Source of the DNA: Chamaea fasciata
Lineage: Eukaryota; Chordata; Aves; Passeriformes; Sylviidae
DNA: 64,000 nucleotides
Direction of reading: 5' to 3'
Assembly (NCBI GenBank): GCA_029207755.1
Contig: JARCOQ010000002.1
Location: 310,001 to 374,000, forward strand
Position 1 is the first letter of the stretch; each line of letters opens with the position of its first letter. The position numbers and the translations under genes were made by a program. Positions 21,317-36,400 of the stretch are shown here, in pieces. The notes under the pieces were generated by a model, which saw only the letters and a program-made list of their open reading frames with translations, searched no databases and was not told the DNA's origin.

Positions 21317-24300
21317 CTGGTGGAAAGAAGAGAGAAGGGAGCAGAGGATGATGATGGTTAAGCCATCTTTATACCAAAGACCTCCTCATCACAGCCTTCC
21401 CATTGCACTCCTGGAAAGGAACGTTTTGGGTTCAAGGAGCACATGTCAGACACGGGAATTAAGTCCATCGCTCAAGGTTAAGCAGTAGGAAATGGCCTCA
21501 AGTTGTGCCAAGGTGTCGGGTATTAGGGAAAACTCCTTCCCTGAAAGGGCTGTCCAGCCCTGGCACAGCTGCCCAGGGCAGTGGTGGAGTCCTCATCCCT
21601 GCAGGGATTTAAAAGCTGTGTGGATGTGGCACTTGGGGACGTGGGCTAGTGCTGCTTTGACGGTGCTGGGGGAACCGATGGAGTCAATGACTTTAGAGGG
21701 CTTTTCCAACTGCAGTGATCCTAATTCCTACGGCAAAGGCTGACAAGCAGCCATCAGAAAGTGATGAATCTGCAGGAGATCAGAACCAGCAGTTTAGCAT
21801 TAGACAATGGAACCTCTACTTTATGGCTAAACTCCACCATTCTGACTGGTCTGATTTCCACGGGGGCCAAAGCAATCAGATTGTCCAAAACTCCAGGCAA
21901 GACAGCCTAGAGACATCCCCAAGCTGCTCTCACCAGCACATTGGACAGTTAGGGAAGAGCAAAGCAGACGTCCCCCATCTGAAGGGGCACAAACCTTCCG
22001 GGGCAGCTTCTTTCCACAGAGGTGGCCAAACAGGGCAAAGACAAAGAAATCCTTTGTAAAAATCACCCCAAAGGCGTGTCTGCAATCAGGGACTCTGCCT
22101 GAAGGGGACTGCCAGCTCAGTGCTGTCAGCGTCCGGCCACGGAAAGCCCAGGGATATAAAACAACGCTCACGGAAATTAAACTGGAGTCAGCTCCACTGA
22201 TGAAAGCCACCGTCAGATCCCAGTGAATGCTGTTATATCAGCTTTCCCAGCAGTGCTCTGGGATTCTTCTAGTAAGCCATTTTTCTTTAGCAACTGTATT
22301 CTTTTAAACAGATGTCTTAACTTCCCTTCTTCTGGGAAACTGGCTTTCACTTGTATTAATGCATCAAATTAAAGAAGGTTTCCTACGTCACCAGAGACTG
22401 GGAAGAGGAATGCTATGAAATCCTCCTGGGCAGCACTAGCAGAACCTCAAACAGGGACTGCAAATCAAGCAATCTCCCTTCAGCGGCAACCGGCTTTGCA
22501 GGGAGCAGCTTCCACACACTACTGGGTGAACTGAAAAACCTTTTCCTGCTGTCAGCCCTGTCAGGAACCACCGGGAACTCCCGAAGCATGCAGTTAACCC
22601 CCTCTAGCTGCAGTAGCACAGCTTAGGTCAACTTTCTTTGGCTGCAATCTCAGCTGAACTTCAGAAGTCTGTATTTGCAGCACCTATGGGTACACAGATA
22701 GAGCTATTGATGCCTCACTCACAGCCAGACTCTAAATCAGAGCGGCTCAAATGATGGGAGCTCTAAAATGCCGTAACACCAATTTCCCTCCAATGCACAT
22801 GTGGATATTCCAATCTCCAAGGCCATGTGTGCCCTTTGAAGCTTTAGAAAGTGCACAAGCTTAAACCTCAACAATTCCCCTTCACTAGAGAGACTAAGAG
22901 CAGGCCCTCAATCCATGGATTTCTGTTGATGCCTAGGAATGTGTGCTTAACTCCACACACACTTTAATTGCTCAATTTCCCTCAGGGCTAATCCCTAAAT
23001 TACTTTTGCTTTTTGACACCAATTCCTTGCTATTGCAGCTATTGTGAAAACCATCACTTAAAATTGTGGAGAAATATAAAGTGCAGCCTCATTCTAATGT
23101 TAGGATTTAACATCTCTTAAAACCTAGTGCTGATTTAAAAACAAAAAGACAGCAGGGAGAGGGGAAAAAAACCTGTATTTCAAAGAATAACTAAAATTGA
23201 CATTAGCCTGGGAGATCTGCAAGTTATTTTCCCTTTGAATTATTAGGCCTGTGCATGGAAAGGGCGGGGAATGGAAGGGAGGAGAGAAACTGGGCAATAA
23301 CCAGACAGCAAGTCCTGCACAACAGGCTGGAGGATTTGTAGCAGAGAAAGCAGCATCTCCTCCCTACCCAGTTCCGCAGTATCCCAGCTCCATCCCTCTC
23401 TCCATCCCATAGGATCTGTCTCCCAAGGGCACAAACAGGGCCTTGCATTCCCTTTTCATAAAATGGATTTCAACTGTAAAAGCGGGAGTCTGGATTCTCC
23501 AAGGGACTATGGAACCCTGTGGGGGTGAAGAGCAGAGAAAGAAAGGCAATACTCCCAACTGAGCCTGGAAGAGACAGTCCTGCACTCTGGATACAGAGCC
23601 TGTACAAATCAACTCCCCATCTGATGCTCTTTTGTTCCGTTTTCCTTCCAAGTGCTTTAATGGCTCTATCTGGGATGGGAGAGCAAAACGCCCCACAAGG
23701 TAATCAGCCAAAGCTGTCGATAACTCTGTGCAAGTCCAATTCTTGGACAAGAATGCAGTACTTGGGATTTCAGCCCCAGTGCAGCCAGCTGCTGAGAGCT
23801 ACAGCTCTGTGTTTCTTTAAAGGAGACACAGCAAGTTAATGGGAACCAGAAGCTGCAGCTCTGCAGACAGGTGCAAACAGCCACAGGCTGAGCCCGGGCC
23901 AGGCAGCTCCGGAGCTGGGCCAGGAATGCCCAGGTCTCTCCATGCCCAGCACCACCACTGACCTGGACAACAGCACCACATGTTCCCCAGCACTGCCTGA
24001 GCCCCTCTGGCATCCCCTCAGCCCCGGCAGGCTGGAGAATGAAAGCATCCCATACAATCGGGCTGACGACAGCATTACAAAAAACACATTCCACGCTCTT
24101 AAGGGTTTAAAGCCTCCAAAAAAACCCCCAAAACACACCAAAACCCAAACCAACATATTCTGAAGGTTTGCACCTCTCTACTTCAATGTCATGAAGGAAA
24201 TGGAGGAAACAAAGGAAACATGGAGGAAATGATTCCAGTGGTGTTACACAGCTTCCTCCGGGTCACGGGAGGAAGCAGAGTCCACTCAGGCTGGAATTCA

Positions 24301-27300
24301 GAGCCTCTGGTTGTCAGGATTTCTGCAGGGACTCTCTTCCTTTCTGAAAGCAGAGCCACCCTTATCAGAAACAGAAATCCTGTGAAGTATTTAAGCCCCA
24401 ACTTATTCCCTGTTTATCTGAGATACTGTAAATTCTTTTAACATATAATCAAGTTCTGCACAGCTCTGGATTTATCCTCAAAGGAAAAAAAAAAAACCAA
24501 AACAACCCAACAGAGTTATCTCAGCCAGAGTTTACCCCAAACCCTAAATCTCTTTCTGTACCATCTTTAAAAGCTTGCAGCTTTGGAGAGGAGAGTAAAT
24601 GAAGGTGGCAAACATGACTGCAGGAAGAAAGTGAAAAGACCTGAAGGAGAAATCTGTGAATAATCAAAAAAGGGTAAGGATTCAGCTACAGCCCTGATCC
24701 CCTACCCAGGCCTTCACCAGAGCTGCAGTCACCTCAGTCTGGGAGCAGGAGCTCCAAGCAGGACAAGTAAGTGATTTTGTGAACCTCTTTCTAAGCCTGG
24801 GAGAGGCTGGCCTGTTAAAAAGGCCAATAAAGTGAGCCCCAGCGAGTGTAGGGCACAGCCAGTCTTACCCATGCAGCCTTCCTCTTCATCAACGAACATC
24901 TTGGATTTCAGCACGCGCTTCCGCTTCCTCTTCCTCCCTCCAGCTGAGCCCTGGAGGACATTGCAGCATGGTGAGAAACCAGGAGCTCATTTCTGGCAGC
25001 TAATCACTCTAATCTGCTCTCACCTCTGTGGATGCAGGCTCCAGCTCAGTTTTCAGAGCAGGTACGGGTGGTGGAGATGGAGCTCTCTCCTCCTCGGGTG
25101 TGGGGGACGGTGGGACATCTGCCAAGAAGAAGAAGAACGCCTTGATGGCACACGGGAAGGAAGGAAGAGCGGGATAGGATGGGAGAAGTGCACTGGGGAT
25201 TTTTGGGAAGCCAAAAAAATCTGTTCCAGCCAGGGAAGCTTTAAAAGCAGGCACAGGAACTGGCAGATTTTAGCTATACATCCCACTTACTTGTTAGAAG
25301 GACTGACTGTAATTTGTTTAGAAATTAAAAGAGGTGGGGTGTGGTAAAAGAGTTGTTGCTTCACTGGTGGTGCTACGCATCCCCAACAATCCATGCTATC
25401 AACCTAAGCCAAGAGTGACGTGCAGTACACTATCACACATCCTAAAAGATGCTTAAGACACATCTCAAACTTTCATTTGAAAAAAAAAAAAGAAAACCCA
25501 AACCAAAAAACCCCCACAAAAATCCAAACCACCACAAAAAACGAAGCTGAATCTCTCACTGTTTAACCTCCTTGCTCTCCTCTGTGTTCACTGGGCTCCC
25601 TTCAATGCCAGGACTGCTCAAACCAGTCAAGGACACCTTCACACATTTGTACGGAGCAAAGTGAGCTCTGGAGCCTCTACCAGCAACGTCAGAGTGAGAC
25701 AGGCAGGGCTTTAGACCAGCGAGCAAGGCAGGGTCACCCTCCCGTGGGGCTGGCAGGGGGACAGAGCTCCGGGAGATCCAAGCGAGGAACGCTGCCACGC
25801 AAGGCCTGGGCCGTGGGGGAGAGCTGGGAATGTGGGGGAACAAGCTGCTCCTGTGACCTATTGCTCCACCACGGCACGGATGTGGCTGGAGCAGGCAGAG
25901 CCTGCCTGGCTCCTGCTCTCAGCCCTGCTGGCTGCAGCACCGCCCCCATCCCAACACGGAGCCGGGCTCCGGAGCTGTCCCCAGGGACGAGGAGCTGTCC
26001 CCAGGGACGAGGGCGGTGTGAGGAGCTCCGGCGCCGCCGGCACGCGGCCAGCTGACCTCCCAGGTTACCCAGGGCTCCAGGGAACTGCTCTGCTGCCAAG
26101 GCCCGGTCATAAATCACATTCCTCACACAGCACTCGGCCTCCCCACCGCTGCAGTAAGGAGGCAGGGGAATGCAAACACAGTGGGACAACACGCCTGGGG
26201 CTTCACCTTGCTCTGGAGCGTGGTGAGGACGGAGCCAAACAACGTCCCAGGTGGAAGTGCTGGGGTGGCCGAGGGGAGCTCACAGCTCTCAGAGTTTATC
26301 CCAGCCTCACAGACTGCCCAGCACCAAACCTGCACTACCACTGCCCAGCCTGGCCTCAGCCCTTGGCAATTATCTTCAGGAGAGGACAAGCTAAGAGGGT
26401 TGAAAACCAGCCTGGTGAAAAGCCTCTGCCATGCTCAAGCAGAGGCTGCTGAAGGTGTGCCAGCTCCATTAGACTCCTTGGGGGAAATCTGGGCTTTTTT
26501 CAGCTTCCTTCAAACAATTTCCCCAGCTTTTGGCAGGCAGAAGGCACCTTCTCCCCACGTCAGAGTGTTTAGGACTACTATCAAGCTCTTTTATTACTTT
26601 ATTATCCTCCTCCAGCCAACACAACCCTCTGACATGTGATAACTCCTGAGTCAACCACTAGCTGCTGCCCACAGTTTGCTCAACAGCAACAGCTGCATGA
26701 AATGGATACAAGTTGGGCAACTGGATGGACCAGAGATGTAAATCCTGGCTTTGTTCGGTTTGCTCTGACCCTGCCTGGAAAAACTGTGAGAAGCTTTAGT
26801 GCTTCTGCTGTGGCTCTCCAAAACCCATGGAGTTTGTAGGTCACAGTGCCACTGAAATCACCCTCCAAAGTGGCTGTAAAACACTTGTCAACACGGCGAA
26901 ACGCTGCCTGTGTTGGTACAGCTGAGGCTGCCAAACCTCCTGCCCTCTGTGGGCACATTTGTGGAGTTTATCCTGGCACTGGAAGCAAAACAACCCGCAG
27001 TGACTAAGGAACCCCCGTACCAATATAAGTTTTTAATGAAAAATCATTTAAATGGAGAGGATTGTGCCTTATGCCCTCTCTGCATTTCCAGCGTGGTGCA
27101 ATGTGCTGATGCTGCTGTAAGGAGAGCTTATTTAGGGCTACTTTTAGTACCTCAAGAGCAGACTAATATAGAACTAGGCAGAAGACCCGGCCTGACATGG
27201 AATTGCCCATAAGCCTTCACATCAGCCATGCAGGCTGAGTTTCACACCCACAAAACCTTGCTGAGTGTGCCTGTCACTCCACACCCCACTTTGCTCACGG

Positions 27301-27384
27301 ATGCTGTTGATTCAAGTTGCCCCTGCTCTCTGGAGAAACCTGTTTCCAACCTTTCCAAGGACAAAAGCTCTTGAAGTCCAGCTC

Positions 27385-27434
<50 letters not shown>

Positions 27435-30400
27435 TTTTTTATCCAACTCACAGTCTTCTACTTCAATATGGAATATAATGTTACTGGTTTGGACTCATTA
27501 GAAATATTCCAAACAATTCAGATCTATCTTCTTTCATCTGGTTGGATTTAGAAGGGCAAGCAGCAGGACCAAAGGCTTAGAGTTCTCTCAAGTCTCATTT
27601 TCTCTTTCGAAAGGGCAAACTGAGTGATATCCAAATTTGTATACATGTGCTGTAATTTGCATAAATTTACAATTCTAATGCACAACACAAAGAAATGAAG
27701 AACAAAGAGGGTTCTGATGCAGGAGCAGCAACAGCAGTGACAAAAAACCTCCCCAGCGCCTGACCACCCTCTAGGGGAAGAACTTTTCCCTAATATCCAG
27801 CCTAAACTTGCCCTGACACAGCTCCAGCCATTCCCTCAGGTTGTATCCCTGGTCACTGAAGAGAATACAAACCTTGGAATAAACGAATCCAGGAGGCATC
27901 CCATCCAAAAGCATTAATTGTTAAACACGTGCTGAGGTCATGCAGGTATCTCACAGCACACCAGAGCGTTCTAACATTCCAAACTCCTGCCTGATCTCAC
28001 TCACAGCATGTGGAGGAGCTGAGAGATTCCAGCCAAGCAAGGACGGGCTGATTTCAAAATTCCCTCCCCAGAGCTAAACAACTCAGCCTGTCAGTGGGAG
28101 AGTGATGAGGAAATGGGAAGACAAACATTTATAGAAATAAATACAGAGAGTGTGGGCATATATGTATATATATATTTTACAGCCAAAGAAGGAGCTTCAC
28201 ACTGGAATGTGACGGAATTAAGGCTGATCATGAAGAACAGCTTCCTCAGAGATTTACCATCCCGTGGGAATAGTCTAAGAAGTGATCTATACCTCATGAC
28301 AAAGATCATTTGAAATCATGTGGGCAGCGGGGAAACAATGAAAACAGGGCTAGAGGTGCCACGAATACTACATAGAAACCAACAGCAGCCACCTCTCCCT
28401 GGCACTGCAGAGATTCCTGACGTCCTGGTTGTTTCTCATGTGCCAGCCATACTAAATGAGGAATCAGCTCTGGCTCTCCTGAGGGACTCCACCTCCTCAC
28501 CAGCACACCCCATTTGCTGTTTCACCTTCCTTTACTGGAGCTCTACACCAAACTGGTGGTTTCAATTACTCGACCGTAACGATCCCCAAGTTCTTTCCCT
28601 GAGCAGCCTGCTGGATGACTGCTCCATTTAGCACATGCTCTCAAGCTCAATTCCAATTTATTTTCCAGTTATCTATATTGAACGGCATTTGTCACCTCAA
28701 TTATCCAAACTCTTTGGGATCCAGCCCTGCTGTTCCTCATTATGAGCCCAAATCTTGCAATGTTCTGGGCACCCCACTCCTGTCACAGCCACCGAGGAGA
28801 CGCCGAGTCGCATCGGACACGGCTCAACTGCTCTGCCTCCAGCTTCCCTATTATCTCTTTTCTTTTTGGATGTCTTGCTTCCAACACTGTCTTCCAAACC
28901 CTTTCTACGAACAGACAGAATACAGACACTAAAAATGACCCTGTGAGGAGAGGCAGGCCACTAGTGATTGTTTCCTGCCCGCATGAACTGGTCCTGGCCA
29001 GCCCTACGGCTCCGGAGGGCGCGCTATCTTTCACAAGAGATTTGGGAACCTCCTTCCACACGTCAGTGGCACTGGCAGCACACTTGGTGAGGAGACAGCC
29101 AGGTCTGAGCTAAGCTAAAACAAAGACTGAATCTTTCTTTTCAGACCTCTCAGCTCTATGCCCAAGTGCTTGCAGCACAAAGATAAGCAGAAAGCTCAGG
29201 CTACAGCCATTTCCACGGTCTTTAGTCCTTTAAACTGTTCCCTCAATCACTGACCAACAGATTTGGAGAGTAATGTTCTGGAAGTCAGACCTACATGCCT
29301 GATTGTTTACAGATCTTTTTACCTTCATCATCACTGCTGTCAGACTGAAGCTGCTTGATTCGCTTCCTCTTCTTCTTGACGTTTTCAGGATCTCTTTCTT
29401 CCTCGTCATCTGACCTATCTGTTCTCTTCATTTTACTGCCACAGAAAGTAAAGGGAAAAAAAAAGGGAATGAACACCCATTATCTCTCATGTGTGCACGA
29501 AAGCATCAAGTGCATTTGGACGAGCACACTCCTCACGGAAGGAAATCAAACGCCGCTTAAAAACACGAGCACCTCACACTCGGAACTGTACACCCACCGC
29601 ACAACCAGGCATAGGTGCACGAGCATTCCCAGGCCTCTCATCCTCCCCCAAATCCAGCTCTCCAAAACAAGGAGGATTTCTTTAGCCCCTCTGCAGCTCA
29701 GCCCAGTACCTCACCTCGCTTGGCCACAGCAGCCTGGCAAGGGTGTATTTCTGATCTTGTCTCTTTAGCTCAGGCTCCCAATGTCCCCAACAGCATCGCT
29801 CAGAAGCTCTTTTGACAGACTGCTTGCCACTGACTGACTATGAGGTAGTGTCTCAGAATCCTGGAGCCATTTTTAAAGACTAGTGGAAAAATAAAATAGC
29901 TTCTTTCTTTTTAATGCTGGCGAGACGTGTCAGACGAACAAGCCTGGAGGCTAAAGGCCCACGTCTCCTCAAAGAGCTGGGACAGCCCAAGTGGCCTTCC
30001 CAGCCCCACACTGCCAACACCTCCAGGCCCTTGGCTTCTTGGACAAGGCTATCAATAAGACAAGCAGTTAGTGCTAGCTGCGATGGTGGGCTGGGTGGTG
30101 TGCTTACCTATTCATCTAGAAATGGATTGAGACCACCAATTAATTACTCATAGGCCACCAGAGAGCCATCAGACTGTAGTGATTCTTTGTCTCTGTCAGT
30201 TTGGGTTGGATTAAACACAAAGGGCTGAACTTAAAATTAACTTGGAGCCTCAGCCCAAAGTAAACCAGTGGCATTGAAAGCAGCCGTACATGAGCTATGG
30301 AGATCAACAAGCACAACTTTGTGCTGCAAGCTGTGTACATACAAGCTTGGGAATATCCCACCTTCCCTGCAGGACAGGTGCTCCTGCCAGCCCTCCCCAC

Positions 30401-33400
30401 GCTGCCGGCGGGGTCTCTCCCACGGCTGCTCACAGTGGGAGGTTGTCTCATGGAAAGCCATCCCCTCCCACCGAGGACAACCTGGGCCCTGGCCCTTGCC
30501 ACATGCAACGGCACCAACGGCCCTGAGGCACCTACAGCAGCAAATGGAAAAGAAACACCAGGAAAAAATCCTGAGAGATGATTTTAACACAATTTAGTAG
30601 ATGGAAACAGGAGGTGAGCCAGCATTGTATGACCAGCCAGCTCCATGCAGGCTGTCCCCAGGCAGGTTCACAGGGACCCCGAAAGGCACGACCCACCTTC
30701 TCTTGTCCTTTTGTTGAAGTCTAGCAGACTCTGTTTTCTTCCCAGGTTTCTCTGCTACAGAATTAGGAGATGACTCTGGTTCTGCTACAGCAATTGAAGG
30801 CTTCACTACTTCTTTCTCCTCCTTCGGCTGCTCAGGCACAGCGTTGGCTTTGAGTTTATCTGTGAATAAACCATGCAAAAAGAACAAACAATGGGCATTC
30901 AGATCAAATGACAACTTACAAAGCACCTGGCTAGCTCTGTGCACCAAGAACACACACAACACTACCTATCCTGTATGTAGGGATCTAGATTGACCAAGCT
31001 GTACCAGACATGGGAAAAAGAAGGGCATGCCTCAATTTCTAGGTGATTTTCCATGGTTCTCCTGCTCCTGATGTCAAGCCATGTTCCTGATGTCAAGCTG
31101 CAGCAGCCAGAACTCTCTGGAAGAGGACAGGGAGGCAGTGGCAGGAGACCACCGGTGGGGTCAGAGGCTGCTGGGAGGGCCACAACATCGTGCCAAGGCT
31201 AGGAGTGCTGGGAAAACAGGCTGGCTGCTTCCCTGGGCAAGAGCAAACAGCACTGGAACGACAGCTCTCTTATTTATGATCAACAGCAGAAAGCCCAAGG
31301 ACCCCACTGTTGTTAACTCAGGAGTTTCTGGCAACGGTGGAACCTTTGAAGCCAGGAGAGACATGCACGTAGGGAATAAATCTTACTCCTGGAATCCCAC
31401 CCTCTCTTGCACACACATAATCATTTCCAGTTCTGCTCAGTTTGCTCCTTCTCTGCAGTCACCTCACAAGTTTCCTCGATGAGCTCCCCGACAGGGCTCA
31501 GCAGAGCAGGGAACCCCTTTGGAAATGATGGAAACGCATCCACAAATCCTTCCCCATCACCGCCGGGTCACCTTGACCATGCCACTTTGGGTTTTCAGCA
31601 TGTGAGCTTTGGTCTGGGGCTCTTCTCAGACCTTTAGAGTTTACTCCAGTTAATTGCAGAGACTGTCCTTAGGCTGAGAGTGTCCTCAGCTCCCTCAGCC
31701 TCACCAAAACAGGGACTCAAGGAGTCCCAGCAGGGCTGAGCTTTGTCTGCTCAGTGCTGGAACTGTCCCCTGCAAACTCTGACAGATGTCTTGTTAGAAA
31801 GTGACCTTTGCTGTTTACTCTCTCCCAAAATTCCTCTTTGAAGCCTCTTGCACTCACTGCTATAAGGGAATCTTTGAAAAAGGTCCCACAGTCCTTTTCC
31901 AATATTCCAATATTTAAAAGCTTCAGCATAGTTTCCTTAGACTTGGATAATTCAGAAGGGACTGCAGAGGCCACCTAGTCCAGCCTCTGCTCAAAAAAAA
32001 AGGCCACCCCTTACTTTTATTCTCTATTTATCAGACCTTCAGTTTTTAAGAAAAGAAATTAACCCTAAAACCAACGACACCCTCCTCAGTGCTGTATGAT
32101 GAAAAGCAAACACCATTAACATGCCCTGCAACACAGGTTTTGGCAAACATCTCACCAATTGCTGATCTTCCAGCCAGGAGAACTCACTTCAAATCAGATT
32201 TCTTCTGCACTAAAAATCCTTCCTGGGTTAGTCTGCTCAAATATGTCATTTTAATTGATCTCCCTCCAGCAAGCTTTTTGTCTGAAAAATTCCACTGAAA
32301 ACTCTTAATTTTTTGCTTTAAAAGCTGTGTGCAAAAACATTAACCCCTCTGAGTGCAAAAGAGCAGAGGAAAGTATGGAAAACTATTAGGAAAGAGGGGA
32401 TATGAAGAAAATCCAGTGAGTTTGGTAGAGTGGGGATAGGGAGGAAGAATTCTGCTCCTGTCTGTATGTCTCCCATCACGGCTCTAGTACAAAACACTTG
32501 ATTCTACTGAGTATTTTTTAATTTCTACCCAGCTTACATAAAACACAATAATAATAATAGAAAAGAGAGGCTTCAAATAATCCTCAGATTTGGGGGTTTT
32601 TTTTCATTTGTTTGTTTGGGGTTTTTTTTAACTACAACAGGCTGTTCCCTGACCATGACGGCCTCTGGAAACAGAAAAGCACTTACTCATAGCAGCTTTT
32701 CCAAAGAAGTTGTTCATGATGTTGTTCTTTATCGATGGCTTGCTGCTTGTTGCAGACACCTGGAAGCAAAGAGAGGAATAAGCACAGGAATTGCTCCCAG
32801 CCCTCAAGATGCATAGCACTGCTTCTGGACAAGCAAAATAATAGATAGCATTTGTTCCCACTGCCTTAGATTTTAGCAAATTCTCTGTTTCGGAGAATTT
32901 GAAGATACTCGCTACGTGCATCGAAGGGGCCAGAGTAAGTTACTAAGGACTCCTTGGCCAGGCCTACAGATCTGGATCAGGGCACATTCCCCTCTGATGG
33001 CTGACAGTGCTACTGAAATAAGTGCCTGGGACTAGGGTCAGTTCTCAGGAAAGAGCTGCTCTTTTTGCAAACCATCAGTGCCTCAAAACACAGCAGCTGA
33101 CAGAGGAAAGAACAGGGATTGGCCAAGGCAGGAAGGCTTTATCCGGCACGTAAGCCGTTTGCGAGGAAGTATCACTGCTCCGTTGCACCAATGCAGCCAC
33201 CAAAGTGAGAAATCAAACCCCCACACACACCCATGCCACTAAATAAAGTGCAGCCTCCTAATCCAACTTATTTTCATGCAAATAAGAGGCAACCAGACGC
33301 TGAAGTTCCCGAAACACGCAGGCTTCACCAGTTCTAAACCCCCTATAAAAATCAGAAAAAGGAACCGAAACGTACTCGGCTGTTATAAAAAGGCCAAACC

Positions 33401-36400
33401 ATCTGCAGAGAGTGCTACCATTTTAACACCCATTTTTCTGGCCACACTGCTTTAAAAACAATTACACTAATTAAAATGAAAACATAATCCTGTCCTGAGA
33501 AACAGCAGTACAGAAGATAAACAATTTAGTCTCGCACAGGTCAAGCTCTGAAACTTCCCTCACCGACCAAGTTTAAACACCTCGATACTTCTAAGACCTG
33601 GGCTTCTCACGTTTCACTTATTGCTCAAAACAAATCCTTTTAAGCACAATGGAGAGAGCAAGGCCCTCAGCTGGTGTGTACATTGGGACAGCTGGAGACA
33701 AGGGAACAATTGTCTCCACGAGGCAGCTATGCTGGTTTACACTCGCCGGAGGTCCGGCTCCTTGGGGAACGCCAAGGTTACGGCAAATACGCTCTCGTGG
33801 AGAGATCAAGAGTGTGGCACGAGGCGTTTCTGCCCCAGGTGACTGCACACAGTTAAACACTTACAAAGGGTCACTGAGCACTCCCAGTGGGACGCGGGCC
33901 GGGCACCAGGAGCAGTGCAGGGGCGGCTGAGGTCACTGAGGCGGTGTGCGGGCGGATGGTTAAAGCCACGAACCCAGGGGGTCTGAGGTAACTTACACCT
34001 GGGGCCTCCTTGGCCTCTGCCTTGGTCTCCTTAGGTGTGTCCTGGGGTCTGGCCGCCGCTTTGGCCGCAAACATGCCCATGATCCCTCTCTGCTGCTGCG
34101 GGGGGGCTCTGGCGGCCGGCGGCCCGTGGCCATTGACCACGCCGGCAGCGCTGGGCTCTCTGTGGCTCTGGGCGCTCTGTGCCGGCGCTCGGGGAGCGTC
34201 AGGCGGCGTCCTGGGCACGGCGGCAGCGCAGTGGATGGCACTGAACCTGTGTGATGGAGTGAAAAATCCCATTAGCCTTCCCAGCTCTGCAGCGTTCACC
34301 TCGCCTTCCCCCCTCCTGTAGCGCCACGGCTCCTCCGGGCCTGCCTTCTCCTGTTATGGAAAAAGGAGCAATTTAATCCCTGCATGGGACAAGAAAGAAA
34401 GGCTGGCACAGAGCAAGAGACCCCTGATGAAAAGATCAGCTGAACCTGTCAGCAAGAGCCACAGCATTCGCATGTTAAACAAGCAGTGCAGCTTTCCTGG
34501 GGGGAAAAGGGCCTTCTCCACACCCAGGCTGGACAGGGAGCGGGCTGCATTTTATTCCTAAACGGGTTATGCTCTCCAAAGCCTGTGGCAGAAGTTGTAT
34601 GGCTGTGTGAGGATCTAAAACCTTTACAGCTTTCTGATGCTCTGACAAAGCCCACAGCTGCTGCAACAAGCAGCCACACTCGGCCAGGTAAGCAAATCCC
34701 AGCTGAAAGTGAACAACTGAAACGGCTCAGAAGACATCCGTGACATTCCGGTTTAACTATACAAAGTCACTTCCATGTAATCCCTGAGACTGAGAAGCAG
34801 CTTGGCTTACAATGGTCTGAAACTTGATTGTTTGGGGATACGGAGATGCAAGAACTAAATGACGTGCTCGCTGTTACAGCACAACTCACTGCCAGTCAGG
34901 AATAGCAGTTCCCAAAAATAGCTGAACTCTGCTCCCCACTGTGCAAATCACAGGCGACGCTTTCCAGATTTCCCACAGAAATGCCACAAAAGAGCCCAGA
35001 CTCACGCCTCCCAGCCCACTGAATTACACAGCATATTTTTATTTGCCTAAGAAATAAAGCAGCCTTCTGCCAGTTCGTTTCTGTGCCTCAGCACTAGCTG
35101 CTCACGTGCACAGTCCAATTCTACTCCCCTCAGGATCTGTATTAACAAAACAACACCATCTCCACGGCACTCCGAGGCTGCAGCAGCAACCTCTTAACAT
35201 TCAAACCTTTAAAGGAAGGAAAACAGACATTGAAGAAAAATAATCCTACTCTCCTTTATCCTTTCAACCTGTTTTTAACATGGTTAATACAGTCCAGGGC
35301 AGCTTGAGCTCCTTCTCCAAACACCACCAACCCTCCAGTATATCATATTGTCACAAATTATGTTGTCAATAGTTATGTTGACTGCGCAGCAGAGCTCAGC
35401 TAAACTTCCCACATTCCAAGCCAGCTTGCCTTGCTGCCGCTGTGTGACCGTACCTTTATGGGCCTGGCCCAAAATTCACTAAATAATCACTGATAAAACA
35501 GGCAATACTTAGACTATGCTCTGCAAACAAGGAGCTGCTTCTGTTTGGAAAGCTGGCAATGGCAACAGGCATTAAAGCCAGATATTGGTACTAGTTGGTA
35601 CATCTAACCACCCCCACTGTCTTCACAGCAAAGCAGGTCCCGTGGAAACGCAGAAGAGAACAAAGATCCTTGTCCCAGAGCTGTGAAATACCTGGACGGA
35701 CAGGGAGGTTCTGTTTGCTACAAACCCCCCACAATTAGACCTCTTGGCCTTTGCAGGTCCTGCAGGAATCTTTCCCAAGCGTCAAAGACAATCCATGCAG
35801 CTGGCAAGAGTGAGGGAATGTGGTCAATTTGTATTTACTTCAGCCGGGTCACAAATGAAGAAGGTGCATTTTTTCTTAGTTTGCTTGGGAAAACCTGCTT
35901 CAAAGCTGCGTTTACACACAGGCTTCAGAGAGCTGTTTCAGAACCGGGATTATCTAAACCTTCTGGATGTCTAAATCCCAAAGGATACAAGTATCCCTAA
36001 GGCACAAGTATCACCAGGCTGGGGTGCCTAAACATAAACAGAGTGGAACAAGGCAACTGCAGCCACGCCCAGGGCAGGGCTCCAGTGAGGTGGGGTTATC
36101 CAGCATCTTCCAGGGCATCCAAACACACAGCCTCTAATTTCTCTGCCACTCTCTCGCAAACACTTGGGATACAAACACGTTTCTCCTTTCAAATTCTATA
36201 CTCTTCCTATGACACACCCTTCAGGCATCCCCCTTTAAACCAGATTGGTCATGGCACCGTGCATCCCCATGACTTCAAGCTGAAGCTGTCGTGGTGGGAA
36301 CAACACACAAATGAAAAGCTGCAGCTGCCAGGCGCTGCTCAGGAGGGAGACAGTGACTCCTGGAGACTGCGGTCCCTCCCAGTTCTGCTCCAGTTCCACC

